Of a stretch of 64,000 nucleotides of DNA, positions 36,566 to 49,800 are shown one piece after another (position 1 is the stretch's first letter; each line of letters begins with the position of its first letter). A model generated the notes under the pieces. That model was given only the letters and a program-made list of their open reading frames with translations, was not told where the DNA came from and did no database searches. Both the position numbers and the translations under genes were made by a program. The DNA comes from Eudromia elegans (lineage: Eukaryota > Chordata > Aves > Tinamiformes > Tinamidae). The DNA lies in assembly GCA_003342815.1 (NCBI GenBank), contig PTEX01000024.1:2237159-2301158 (forward strand), in the 5' to 3' direction.

Positions 36566-38390
36566 AACAGAAAATCCTCTGCTCAGTCACTTTCATTAGC
36601 AGTCCAATAAGTAGAAATTCTTTCCTCAAGATATTGAATTGCACAGAGTCCGATGCAAAACTCAAGAAGGGGTGTGGGGTCACAGTCAAAATCAGCCTGA
36701 CACGCATGTTTTATGCCAGCCTGCTCTTCCATTACCTAAGAAAACAAGCTGAGAAGTCCAGGCATAACAGTCAACCCGGTACCTCAGATAGCTCAAACTC
36801 CACTGCTTTGTTTCTGATGAATCAGACGCGTTCAGAAGAGGGTAAGTAAGGACACCATGCCTTGATCTTTGCCGCTAATGGGATGTACACTTGTGTTTTC
36901 CTGCCAGGGATTTAACAAACACCTAACAGCATGTCACTGTAAGAGCCCAGTGGAGCCATCCTACCGCCTCTGTACCCTGGCAAAGTCAACATGGCCCTTG
37001 TTTTAAGCTACCTCTCGGCAACTTAAGTGTTTCACTGCTACAAGCTATGTTAAAAGAACAGCGTTCTGTAAGCAGTCACAACACAGACCACCAAACTAAT
37101 ACCAGAAGATGAGGTAGAAACTCATTTTACTCAGATCCTTAACACGAAAAGATTTGAACACGGTCAATTTTCTCTCGTCGCTGATCATCTCAATTTGCTT
37201 GAGAAGAGTTACGTTAAAAAGTGCCAAAGGTTCTTTAAGTATTCAGGCTTAAAATTTGATTTTTCAATTAGCATGACAATAGTGTCAGTGTTAATAATCA
37301 CTAACCAGAATTAAAGAGGACATCCTGAGGCTTTGGGAAAACAAAATGTCTTGATGCATAAGAGTTTAAAGCATAGCATGTTCACATCTGAAAACGTAAA
37401 AAATATACAAAAGACAAAAAATGCCTGAAATGTGCAGACTTCTCCAAACCCTTTTGTTCGGTCTGAATCGCACGTTGCAAACCCCGTTCTCTTATTTCTA
37501 AATTATCTTCCTCACCTAAGTGATTCCTCTCTTCCCTCACTGACTTGGTGACCTGGTCTCCTCCTCTGTTCATTCTCTACCTTTAGTGATCGTTGTCTGC
37601 TCTTTCTCTCTATTTGTTTAAGATCTACCCTACCTAAGATTACTTCTTGGTCCTCTCCAAACATTTAATCTGGTCTTCCTTAGCAATTGTTTTAACCCTA
37701 TGTCCTATTTCAAGTGACAAGCCACGTGTAAACACTGAAACTGTATTGTAACTACTCGAAAATATGTAAATCTTTATCTTTTGGCTCCTAAATAGACTGT
37801 AGCTACCAGAAGCTTTGGCTGCCATATTTCCACTAACAATTATAGTCTTATCCCAGGAAAAATTCAAGACCTTTCCTAAGTCTACTCCCTAGTCTTCCAT
37901 TCCTACCTATGTTAAAAAGACCCAAAACCTAGAAAAAAAATGTTATAGCACAACATGACATGTAATAAAACAGCAGAAATCTTTGCAACTATTTTGGCTA
38001 GTAGCAGCAATGTTGCTTATGAAAAAACTATGGAGGGTTGCCTTCCTATCCACATGTGCACATCTGTTTCATGCCTGCTCTTGAATATATTTTCCCCTTA
38101 TGGTTTCTCACACACTTGCACTCCTGAGGTAATTTTGACTGCTATGACTATCAGTAGTGACATCTTTCATGTACGTAACCTCACATTACCTTATGCAGTC
38201 CCGGGTCCACATTAGTTCCAAGTTTACCCCGAGCGTCAATATTAAGTAATATATTTATTTTGTCACAAAGATTTTAATCAAGAGAAATAAGTTTGATACA
38301 CAGCAGGACCAGCAACACACGCAGCTCTTCTGGAACACAGGCCAAATGGGAAGAAGAAAAGAAGTGCCAGTCCTACGTATTTCTGTTCAA

Positions 38391-38477
38391 TATATCATAT
38401 ATATCAATATATCTCATACATATCTCTATCTCATATATATATCTCATATATCTCATATATCTCATATATATCATATA
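38391..38477. repeat. AT-rich minisatellite, 9-bp unit TCTCATATA
   Basis: About 87 bases are built of TATATCA/TCTCATATA variants. The cleanest section has at least three consecutive TCTCATATA units followed by a TATCATATA variant. The repeat accounts for the repetitive ISHIS-like peptide in the overlapping open frames, which are not real genes. Confidence 0.9.
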
Positions 38478-40914
38478 AAACATTTGCAACCTACATTTGT
38501 CCACCTTCTAAAGATCATTTCCATCCATAATCAAGCTATTTCAGTAACTACCTTTCTCCAGACTCTGTACAAAGAACCTTAAATAGTGGTATTTGCAATT
38601 TTATACATACATTTTTTACATAAATATATCATAGAAGAGCCAGTACCGTTGAGACCTGTAAGAAACACACCTGCTCAGTGATTTTTCCTTTTAAAATTCA
38701 GACCTGTCAGTTGTCCCCTCTTCAATCCATTCAGAATGTGTCATGTTAATTCTATAGCATTCTGTGGTACCAAAGCCAATACATGACAGAATATCTAACT
38801 TTACAGCTATAGTCATTATCAATAGAATCTTTAATCTTGTCTAAAAAAAGTTATGAAAGTGGAAAAACTACAGTGCATGGGGCTTAGTTACTCTGATTTA
38901 AGACTTATAAATACTCTGATTTTAAATGGAACATGACAGTTCACAAGCACAGAGGAAATGTACCAAACACGGCCTGCAACAGCTGTCTGGAGATGAAACA
39001 GCGGGCGGAATCCTGAAAGGCCCATTTCAGATTTGCCCATTTTCTCCTTTTTTCAGAGCAGCAATATCTTCCAGAACTGCCTTGTTCAAAATCAGTCACT
39101 GCAAACTGTAACCAAACGTAGGTTGTATCCTTTGCAACCAGAAAGGATTTCTCAGCTATCTGACAGCATGAAGAAACATCCTAATTCTGTATTAATCAAG
39201 TTGCTCTTAAATCATGGCCAGCTTAGCTGGTGAGACACTGAACTGCATCTCTCTGCAATCCTGCTACGGAGAGAAAATTACTGTTATCCCACATTTCACC
39301 CCTGGCCAGGCCAGAGGCAGATGTTGCAAAACTTCGTTACCAGAGTCCTTACCCCTCGTTATTTATTCTTGTCTTCAGAGGCATTTTATTTTTCTTTCAT
39401 TTTAGGGCTGGTATTGAACAAAGGTTCATACTCTTATTGACTTACCTAGTCTTACTTACAAAATATTGCTCTGTGGTAAACGTTTTCTTTTTTAATAGCA
39501 AGAATTGGCAAAGAGTATTTGTCTGGTCTAACTATCAGTAAAGATCTTTACAGAAAGTTTTTATAAAAACATAACTCAGCTGTCATTATACATAAAGAAC
39601 AAGATGGACACTTGTAAGGTACATATTTAACTTGAATCATTCTTCATATCAGCTTTCCAGTTTATTTAAAAATATTTAGACACTATCTAAAATTTAATTT
39701 GAAGATTAGTAGCTTTAGTTCAGGCAGAAATGTCATTATCTTACACATATAGATTTCATTTTTGCAAACATGGAAGTATCACACTGATGCTGGCAATCTG
39801 TTTTTCTTTAAAATATTTTACTTTTCTTTCCCATCAGTGGTGCTAATGAGATTTGTTATTAGCCCTGTTAATTTTTTTCACTAAGCACTGTGGGCATCAA
39901 TGACACTTCATATAGAGAGAGCCAAAATTAGTTTATTAGAATGGTCCTTTTTTTGCATCGTAATTGTTAAAAAATCTCTTACCAGGATGGAAAACTGTAT
40001 GGCTGTGCTTGTATACTTTATTTGTTGTCAGTGAAGGACCAATAAAACAGCAATAAAAAGGAACTATCCAATCAAAGTTGAGTTATAAAGAAACAAAACG
40101 TGCCCTAAACTGTCAACCTTTACATTTTAAATAAATCAAATGATTGTGAACTATGTAGGTTAGGTGCAATTCACTAGTTGAAATATTCTAGAAAATGTAG
40201 TTGGGATTAGGTCCCCAAATGTATGTTAGGATACGAGACCTTCCCCATTTCTTGGGTTGTAGAGAGAGAAAAAAAAGACAAAACCAAAAATCCCACACCA
40301 AAAGTTGGCTTCAAATTTTAAAGCTCCATGACAAACTTCTGATTTTTAATTATGTGGTTTGCCTATACTAATAAATTGTTTTAAAGTCTAGTTTTACATT
40401 TCTAAAACATTACATTTAACTGAACAACTGAGAAAAAGGGTATTTTAGGCAACGAAAAATAGATTGACATTTTAATACCACTAGTGAAAAGTTAAGAATT
40501 GCTGCACTATCTGTTCATTCAGAACGGGGTAGCACTGCAAGATGCATAAATACCACAGTCCATTTCCTCATCTGTCCAACAGATATATGCCCTAAATCCC
40601 TCTTTTGCTTACAGCCTCTGGTAAGTGATTAAAACAGATAGCATATTACTTGGCTATATTTTCATGGAAATGGATCTACAACTATTATTTTTAACATACA
40701 TGCACATTATGTCTCCCTTGCCCTTCACCGAGTGTGCAGGGAAGCATTCTCTGGGGTTTGGGCTGTCGGGGGCTGCATGTGTTTTCATTTCAGAGCCTTT
40801 GCTACGCTGTCAAACCCCTAATATGCGGGTCTGAAACTTCCTATAACGTTAAAAGTTCTTAACAAGCCTGTCAAGGAGACAGTAAGCAGGTAATGAGACA
40901 TCAGAAGCTATATT

Positions 40915-40946
40915 AAGCGAGAGGGATTTTAAGCAAGGGGGATTTT
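40915..40946. repeat. 16-bp tandem duplication
   Basis: AAGCGAGAGGGATTTT is followed directly by AAGCAAGGGGGATTTT, with two differences. Confidence 0.82.
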
Positions 40947-41739
40947 ATGAGAAAGCTCTGTTCCAGGGCAGGGATGGCAGAACATGAATTCTGCAGAACT
41001 GATCCTGTACTTTAGGCCTAAGCATCCAGCATTCAGATCCAAGCATTCAACTTACCCCTTTGAATGACGAATTTGATTCAAATTTCTTCACAGAGTAAAG
41101 AGCATTGAAGTGTTTAACAATCTTCAAATCTGGATAAAGATTTGACAGTCAAGAGAATTAAATAAGCATCAAAGGCCATTCTTTGTACATAACGTTTTAT
41201 CCATACTCATTCTTTTTGTTCTCAGAGTATCACATAAGCTAGTGAGGCATGAAAGATTATCAGTCTTGGGTTATAATTTCAAGGCAGACATGGATATTTT
41301 TTTTCCCCACAAACTACTGCTTCAGGAAGAGGTTGAGTGATGTATGCACCAGCATTCACTGTTTCCTGTTATACCATATAGTTCCAAAAATAAACTCTTG
41401 TGAGTACCATTAGTCCTATTAGCTAAAGGCAATTTGTATTTTCTAGACACTTCAAGAACTTTATTTCAGTAGGTACATAATTCTATTTCTACTTATAACT
41501 CAGGCATCCATAAGAAGATGCCAATGCCTATGCATTAGTGTCCTGTGCTATTTTAGTCTCAGAAAGGAAACTGAGTTGAACAGCACCGTAATAAGCACGA
41601 GGTGTTTTAACTGATGCGTGACAATGTCTACACAATTAGAGAAGAATATGTAGAGCAATAGGCACTGAACAAAAGCAGAGCTGGGAAAACAGAGTAAAAC
41701 AAATAGTTTTTATGTTCATCATTACTGGGGAAAAAAAAG

Positions 41740-42210
41740 CTTGCTTTGTTACACAGCATCAGCGCTAAGATGAAGCAGATTAGTGCTCGCGACTCTAATA
41801 CAGATAATTTTGTCAAGGTCATTAGATGTTCAATAGTGTTTAGTAAAGCTGTAAAAGAATTGCACCTGGATGACTCTGTAATGGTTTGTATATCAGGAAA
41901 TGGGAAATGTCGTGCAGATTGGTTACAGATTATTTTAGGAGATTAGTTACAGCGCTTGCAGATGCATTTGCTAGGGGTAACACTAGGCAGACAACAGGTT
42001 CAGAATCACCCGTTATAAATTCTAATTTTGCACCAAGCACAGGCCTATCAATTTGTGTCTAATTATATTTTTCCATGTGAGATATAAAATACCTCAGGGT
42101 TTCTATAATAAAGGCTCATTAATGTGGACGAGAAATAATTCTGAAACTCTTTCTGCCAGGGCTAATGTTAATACAGATTCTAATTGCTCTTACAGGATAT
42201 TAAAACAGAT
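41740..42210. promoter_or_regulatory. Candidate conserved non-coding block
   Basis: About 470 bases of complex sequence with repeated CTAAT/ATTAG cores (for example TCTAATACAGATAATTTTG, GGTCATTAGATG, TCTAATTGCTCTTAC), CAGATTA motifs and no simple repeats. A 66-codon frame at 41746-41946 crosses it but has no recognisable domain. The homeodomain-core density suggests a regulatory block. This is a hunch from texture only. Confidence 0.25.
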
Positions 42211-42689
42211 TTAAAAAAAAAAAAATCAGTTTTAATCTAATCATTTAGTGGAGCCATTTTGTAACCCTGTATTTCAAGTATTGCATCTTACCCTCCTATG
42301 CGGTTTCATCTTTACCAGTCATGTTAAAGCACAGAATAAGAGATGAACACATGGAGCAGAAAAGGCAATATTATCAAAGATATGTGGCAGTCATCTCCCT
42401 TTTGTACCTTTAAACTATCTCTTTCCTGTTTAGATAAGTACATATCCCAAAAGGTGCCTGTTAAAAAATAGTATTGCAAAAAAAAAAGTGATTAGTACTA
42501 CACTACAATTTAAGGAAAGCAATTTTCTCCAAAGCAAGGGAAAAAACCCCCCAAAAAAACCAAAAATACACAATGCTCCAATACTCCTCCAAGCTCATTT
42601 ACTCTAAAAAACAAAATTGCTCTCCTAAAGGACACAGTTCTTCTGGAACTAGTCTGCTTAGGTCACTGCTATTCCGTTTATATTACGTG

Positions 42690-42790
42690 ACATTCAAGAC
42701 AGGTAACTTAGCATTTCCGTACCTCAGTTTCCCATGTTTTATGGATGAAGTTAAAAAAGATACACATATCTTTACCCACAGCAAAAAGTG
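42690..42790 (-). mobile_element. MIR / CORE-SINE-like remnant, antisense
   Basis: The plus strand reads GGTAACTTAGCATTTCCGTA, then CCTCAGTTTCCCATG, then TTTTATGGATGAAG. This matches the reverse complement of the MIR core (GTCACTTAACCTCTCTGNGCCTCAGTTTCC...TGTAAAATGG) in order and spacing, with scattered mismatches. MIRs are ancient amniote SINEs and heavily decayed copies occur in bird genomes. Only the core region is recognisable; I cannot see the tRNA-like head or the LINE2-like tail. Confidence 0.55.
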
Positions 42791-45700
42791 AATTCTTTGG
42801 CGTTAAAACTAAAAATACGCCTGTATTTCAACAGCCTTTTGAAAATAGCACTCAAGTAAATATCGTGGACTGAAAAAGAAAAACATCCATGGACTCTGTG
42901 GTGATGGAAAAGACACTTTTATGTCCAGCTTGTCAAACTGCGAGGCGTCACTCGCCTCAGGGCTGCTATGATTTCAATAGATGACAGGTGCATTTGTCAT
43001 AGGATGCATGCTATATAGCCATTCAGATAAATAAAATATATGATAGGCAAAAGGGCCTTCATGTTTTAGGTTTTGTCAGGAAAAGAAGTGGGGGCAAGAC
43101 AAAAATGAGAGGTTCTCACTTGGTATTCTAAAACACTAGCAGATTGAAAATATAAAGCTGATTTGAAGAAGCATTTCTTGTGATAGAACTGACAGTTCCT
43201 TTATAAAAGAGAGCTGAGCTAACAATAAACTGATAAATAGATTCATAAAACCAGGATGTGTCAGTAAAGTGAGAAAAGGTCTTACAAATAGACTAAAGTT
43301 TTGATACAAGGGCTAAGAAGTAGAATCAGGGAAATCAGTCTTTGTATCACGAGCACAAATATCCTGAGAAGCAAGTCAACCTAGAATGTTGTAATCACAA
43401 AAATCTTCCTCAAAATTCCTTCCTCGCTTGGTACCAACATGCAAATAGCTGAAGAATGACGTTGCTCAAAGTTCTTGGTAGTTTGTTTCAGTCTCACAAA
43501 TTATAATTGAAGCACACAAATCCAACTCCAAATGTGAGGAGTGTCTGTCCAGCATTGACTAGACAGGTTAGAATAAACAGAGGTTTGGAAGAAAGAAATT
43601 AACAGAATTAACAAATCAATAGCCTAGCAGTCAGTGTCTATATAGGCAAATACAGTTCAAGAGATGACCTTTGGGAGATGACTCTTTCAATGATATCAAA
43701 TGGGTTCCACTTAAGAATCCCCAAATTTGATTTGTTCTATTACGTGAAATAGCAGGACGGCATTATGGAGTTTTTCCTCTTTAAGGAAATCAACTCAATA
43801 TTCCTAGACAATTAGTTGCTACTGAAAAACGTCAGTGCCCTAATTACCAGCTAAATTCATTTTATCATTTTCATGCCATTTAGTTGTACTCACCATTAGC
43901 TTTTCACATTTCAGTTTAGAAACAAATGGAAACCAAAACCTGGGTGACCAGGCAAATCGAGAGGACCAGAATTGGGAGGTTAGAGGCCAAGCGTAGGACC
44001 TAGAAGACTTCTGAGGCAAAATACTCCTAGGAATACCCTGGTAATCTGAGCACTCCGAGTTGAAACTTTCCCACCCTTGATACCCAGTGCCTTCCTTATT
44101 GGCCTAGTTGCTTTACTGTTAAAGATTCATCATGTTTATATTTTTACCTTAGATTTCTAATTAACAATCTTTGGAGACCTCAAGAGTGATAAGGAAGGAT
44201 TTATATCCACATTCACTGGAAAGCGATGCATTCTTTAAAAATATTTCAATAATTTACGTTTGGTTTTCATTATGAGGAATAAGTATCTATTTGTGGATGC
44301 AGCGTTTCTTCCCTCATCTGTTCAATGTAAATATTTTATAAACTTTATGTTAGGATTATTTACATAAATTCGAAGCCTCGTGGGACTACACCTCCGTTTC
44401 CTCCGCTAAGCGTGCGGGGGTACATTTGGCAGCCAGAAGGGCACACGCAGGCTTCTTTGAGCACTTCACGTGTTCCCACTTGGGTTTGCACTTACGTCTG
44501 TGCTCCCAGAAACCTCATCCTCAGACACTGCACCACTGCGCTCTATTGCCTGGGGAGGCCTTTGCTTTCTTGTTTTTTTCCTAGCTTTTCCCAAGGACAT
44601 TTGCTATGTTCCTTCCTAATTCTTTCAGCTGCCACATCACCGTGCCTGAGTGCTAAAGCCCCACCAATACAGAATTCAGAGGCCAAATCATAACTGGGTT
44701 GGCTAAGGTGGAAGCTTTCCAGGGGCTAACAGATTGGCCTGAGTTTCAATTCATTTTCACTGCATTAAAGAGAAAACAAACAAAACCAGATGGGAGTCTC
44801 TTACTTCCATTTTTTTTTTTTTTCAGATTTCAACAGTCTTTCTCTTTTCCTCTTCTTTGGAAAGAAAGGAAGTTCCCTTGTGTTTTATCACATTCTTCCA
44901 CAGAAGAACTTGCAATTGAAGTGGTCATATTTTAATATCCCAGATTAAGAAGAGTTAAACAATCAACAATGATATATAGCCAAGAATACTGGACAACCTT
45001 ACCTCAATTTGGTATTTTCAATGCCAAGCACAGAAAAATCTACAGTTGGTGCAGGAACAAGCAGCATGGATCTTAAAATCTATTCTTCTCACCACCTATT
45101 TTAATTTCAACATTCTTACACGCATTTTAATATAACTAACAGATGTAAAAATGAGACCAGCAACTGGTGCATGATTTAAACTATTTATTGTAAAATTCTT
45201 GACAAATTTTTCATACAGTGAAACCTATCACTTATTTCATATAAACCAGAGAGCACGGCTTAGCAAAGCTACAATGATAATTTTGTGTACCTGTGAATAT
45301 ATAAAAGACGTTATATCCAACAGCTAGCAAAAATAGAAAGAATGAGGCAAATGGAACGACGGATATAAAGTGCTACATTTCTGCAGAATAACCTCTCTAT
45401 TTCCTTAAATAGTGTTGTTTTGCTGCTTATTTTCAAGTCACAATGCTTATTCATTCTTCGGCCCTAAATAAATATATGCAGGCTTCTGAAAAGCAAATTA
45501 TTAATGATTTTTCTGACAAGCTAACGAACATGTTAAAAGGAGAAATGTTGTCATTCAGTTGGCCTCTGCCAGTTCCAAATACAAGTTTTGTCTCAGTGTG
45601 GAAAATAGATGTATGCACTGTATCAATCAACAAACAGCCCCTAAGCAGCTCTAAAGCTGTTTAACATTTCTAGTATCTGAGTCCTACGAGGAGACGCAAC

Positions 45701-45998
45701 CCTCATATTTATATTTAGCTAGCAGCTCGCTGGCTACATAAAGACTGGGCATGTGTAATATCTGCATCCTGACATCTATTTATACTACCCAAGAGCAGAT
45801 TTCATTTCTACACCAGAGGGATCCTGCAACTAAACCCAAGATGACTGGGAAGCAGTGAATTAAGAATTTGAAGGTACGGTCAAAGCTTCCCATTGCTGAA
45901 GACTTTCATGCTGCGTTTCCTTTCCCCACTGCACAAGAGGGCTGCTCTTACCATTAGATACTGACCACAACCAGGTGGTTTCCACCAAAGGGCAATCA

Positions 45999-46016
45999 CA
46001 TCACCACCACCACCAC
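45999..46016. repeat. (CAC)n short trinucleotide run
   Basis: CATCACCACCACCACCACGA: five CAC units in a locally GC-richer stretch. No coding context is seen. Confidence 0.75.
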
Positions 46017-46599
46017 GAGGGGCTCCTCGGTAGTGGAGCATGTGTTAGTAGTGCCTGCCCCTGAGAGGGTCTTCCTGAACACACAGAGTGAGCAGGGCTC
46101 ACGCTCAGGCCCTCTGCAAAACTTTATCAGACTTATTTTGACTGCTCATCATCTTCTTGTCATTTGATAAGTCCTACATTTTGCTCAGATTCACATCAGA
46201 TTTACACTTATTACAATAAGCTTATAGTGACTGCTCAGTGTATAACGATGAGAGGATGGCTGACACCTGAGGCTCCAGTCAGCTTGTAAATACTTTTCAT
46301 TCTCTTATGATTGCAAAATACGCTGAAATAGACCTTTACTTGAACTAAGCAAATGGAGAAAAAAATTCTCAAAATTCTGCTTATTCAGGAATGCATTCTG
46401 CTCCTGCAGTTTCCACAGGTAAATATCTAACTAAGCTACATAACCCAGCTGAATGTTGAGAAATTAGGGGACATTTGGTTGTATTTAATCTGAACAAAAG
46501 TCCTCAGAAAAGGAATGAAAATGATTACAGTACATGTGATAGGTATATATAATTTCTGCTTCCCTAAAATTTGGAATCACAAGGACATGCCCGTTAATA

Positions 46600-46800
46600 A
46601 TATGAATTTTGGTTAGCAATTAAATTGAAAACTTGAAGGACAAAGTGAATCATTTATATTTTCTTAATTCTCTGTGATGGATTCAGGTCATGTTTTCTGT
46701 TATATCACATCTGATTGCCAAATTGTCAGCTCTAATGCAAATCGCAGTTTTAATCTTCCCCCAAGCTCAATTACAAAATTACTTTTTCTTCAAGTTCCCA
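46600..46800. promoter_or_regulatory. Candidate enhancer block with octamer
   Basis: CTGATTGCCAAATTGTCAGC is followed by TCTAATGCAAATCGCAG. This places a TGTCA half-site and an octamer (ATGCAAAT, 46735-46742) next to each other, with GCAATTAAATTG and CTTAATTCT upstream. The call is motif-based inference. Confidence 0.25.
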
Positions 46801-49800
46801 GATTTTAGCATCATCTTTTCATTGTAAATTGGAAAACTGACATTCAAAACTTGCTTTCTCTTTTGTAGAACTCGTTGTGCACTAACACTCCTGCCCATAG
46901 TCTGAAGACTACATACAAAGTTAAAGTACGTGTTAGGAAAAGAAAATCTCTAGTAATTCTCTGGAAACTGATCTCACTGAAGCAATGAATGTACAGCTAA
47001 AAGAATAGCGTCACCAACTGGTTTGCAGATATGGTCTTAATTATTTATCATAATAATTAAGCACATCCATTCTGTAACCAGACTCTAGCAGAACCTGAGG
47101 AGCTTCCTCCAGGTTAAACATCTTTGCCTGCTGCAGTTTTTCCTGTATAGTTTTTTGACTAAATAAATCTGTTAATCTAAACGCAGAAGTATTTTATCAT
47201 AACCCACATAATTAAATAGAAATCAGCATTTCTAAGATCTCCGTTTATACTTGGGACTGTTCCCAAGTTGTCCAGAGCTTGAGTTGAACCTGACGACCTT
47301 TTTTCCTGATGAATGAACCCTCCAAAAGCACAAAAGGGGCTTCCAAATACTCAAACTAGTCTATTTCAAAGCACAAATAGAGTAAATGGGCTTCATGGAT
47401 AGAGATGCTTATTCCCTCTGGAAAGAGGGGCTTATCAGACCCTCCAGCCATTCTCCCTTTTGCCCTCTCATCCTTTCAGATGGTGAACAACAGGGTTGCC
47501 ATGAAGCTCAAAGCTCCAAACGGCCACTTTTATGATGTTTATTTTCTTTGTGTCCCGGTGGAATGGGATTGTGCCAGGGGACACAGCATCCCCTTGGCTC
47601 CACTCCCTGTGGAGGGGACACTGGGGAGATGGTCTTTGCCCCTCAGGGTGGTTCCCACCCCTGCTCCTGGACAACACAGTGTCTGGGCAGGGGTAAAGCA
47701 GAGCCACAGGCACACACAGATTGAATGAGAAATACCCCAGCCCAACTCACTTGTGCTCCAAATGTGCATGAATAATGCACATGGATTGCCACTCCTCTGG
47801 CACGCCAACCCATCACAGAGCGTCACACGGGTCACAAAAACCTAAATGGAAATTCCTCTCTAGTACAACTTCAGATACAGATGGTAGGTGGTCTTCACAA
47901 CAACATGTAAAGAAAGCAAGCCAGCCAACAAACATTTCATGTATATACACGTCCCTGACATAGCAATATGGAGGAAGAGGTTTCACAGTGTTTTGCAAAC
48001 CCTGTATTTTCCTACAGATCCCCACTGGATTTACAGTGTAACACACAGTGGGGATCCTGTTTCTACACGGGCAATGGCCACACCAAAACTGCTAGCAACA
48101 TGGAGCATTCACAGTGTTACGAAACAGTAAATGAACTCGCATCAAGACTGACAGGCTATTTTAAAGTTATGTTGCTATTAAATATTTTGGGGGTTTTTGG
48201 CTTTACATCTATACCAGAAAAGAGTTATCTGTTAAAGAAATTGATGTATGTTTCCAAAATCTTCCAAAACAGCTGAAAGAAATTAATCACATTTTTGCCT
48301 CTCAGTTGTTATAACAAGGATGAATGATACGCTACTTGAGAAATGTTGCTGAATCATCCAATAAATTGTTTGCTCTACAGCAGGTCTGATCTGCAGATCT
48401 GCTGACCTTCAGGGTGTTCCTGACAGGCTCAGTTATCAAGCTGGGGATTTCTGGCGCAAATTCTACTCTTCCAAAACTTGCTCATTTGTAAGAGGGGTTG
48501 CCAGTTATCGTGCCTGCTGTTAAGCATTCTGGCAATTTTTTTTTTCTTTATATAACTATCAGAAGGTTAGAGTGACTCAATGCACTTAGAGCAAGTAACC
48601 CACTCTCAATATCAACACACCAATAACTTCATTTAAAAGGAGAACAAAACTATGTTTAGCATTCTGAATTACTATGCAGGAGGTGCAGTAGAATAACTCT
48701 CCATCTTATACATAACTGACTAAAGAAACTAAAAATAGAAGTTTTTATAACGCATCTCACACTCAATATGCAATTTTTCCTCTGGAGACTTTTAACTGCA
48801 TCTTGTCACTGTCAGGAATGTAACGTTAGAAGGGATGACTGTCACCCCAGGGCAGGGGTCCACAGAAAGGGTCAAACAAGTGACCATACAAATACTGCAC
48901 TACAGCCGAGTTCTGCAGTTCTGGGAAGCCTGGCTCTTCCTGTGCTGAGAGCCAAAATGCTCATTTCATTCTTAAGCACATCAACAACTCTATTAAATTC
49001 AGCCAAATCACTCATGTTCTTGGCTTTAGATGCACACTCCCCTTTACAACTATAGTCCCTGGTTCCTCATGGAGAAGTGTTGATTGTAAACAGCACTAGG
49101 GTGCCTTATAGCCTGAGGGCTGAGCAATCTCATAGCCATCCGGTCCCATTTATTAGGCAAGCCAGGCATGGCTATTCCAGTATTATTTCTCTCGAGGGAA
49201 CAGATAAAGAGTTCAATATGTAATAACATCCTACAGCTTGAAAGAACTCAGACATTTTAATTTTATCTGCAGTAGTGTCTCTGACATATCTGTAATTACC
49301 GAAAGCTGGTCTTTAGTTTTAATTTCTGCTGGTGTGGGATTCAGACGCTGTAATGCAAGGCAGACGTTGCTTCCAGGAAAGCCCCAACCTGACGTACGAT
49401 GTTTTAATTCCCTACATCATCTCCCAGTGGAGGAGTTCTTCCTGCTTTCGTGGGGAAGCCAGGATCTGTGGGGAAATTATTTCATGCACATGAGCTCCAA
49501 GCAAGCCAGAAGGGATGAGCAGCAAAGTGCAGCGGAGCAAAGGTGCCAGCTAGAGAGTCTGCTGCCTTCGCTGTGTGAGCGCGAGCAGCCGCACATGAGA
49601 AGATGAACTTGGGATGCAGAGGTCTGACTACACAGAAAACCTGGAAAATACTGAAATACACTGATGTAGGGTCCAACAGTTATGAGTTTGAGTGATCACA
49701 GGTTTTCTTCACTGCAGGAAATTTCTCATCAACGTATTAACTTAGATTATGATATTAATTGAATGCTTACAATAGTTACCATACGTGAACAGATATATTA

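Larger units (their letters stand above)
30445..38390. other. AT-rich non-coding DNA
   Basis: No gene is recognised. A 134-codon plus-strand frame (30492-30896) has no known domain. A near-consensus splice donor (AGG|GTAAGT) at 36842 closes a 71-codon frame. An acceptor-like tract (T-rich, CCCTTTTAG) lies at about 32220-32228. These signals do not join into a credible gene. Confidence 0.55.

Noticed and set aside
38293..38582. Open frames with repeating Ile-Ser-His peptides
   Set aside because: Explained by the TCTCATATA minisatellite.
44811..44826. T14-CAG splice-acceptor-like junction
   Set aside because: Long T runs followed by CAG are frequent in this AT-rich DNA and no credible exon follows.
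49238..49606. 122-codon plus-strand open frame rich in Gln/Arg at its end
   Set aside because: It coincides with a GC-richer stretch, and nothing in it matches a protein family I know.
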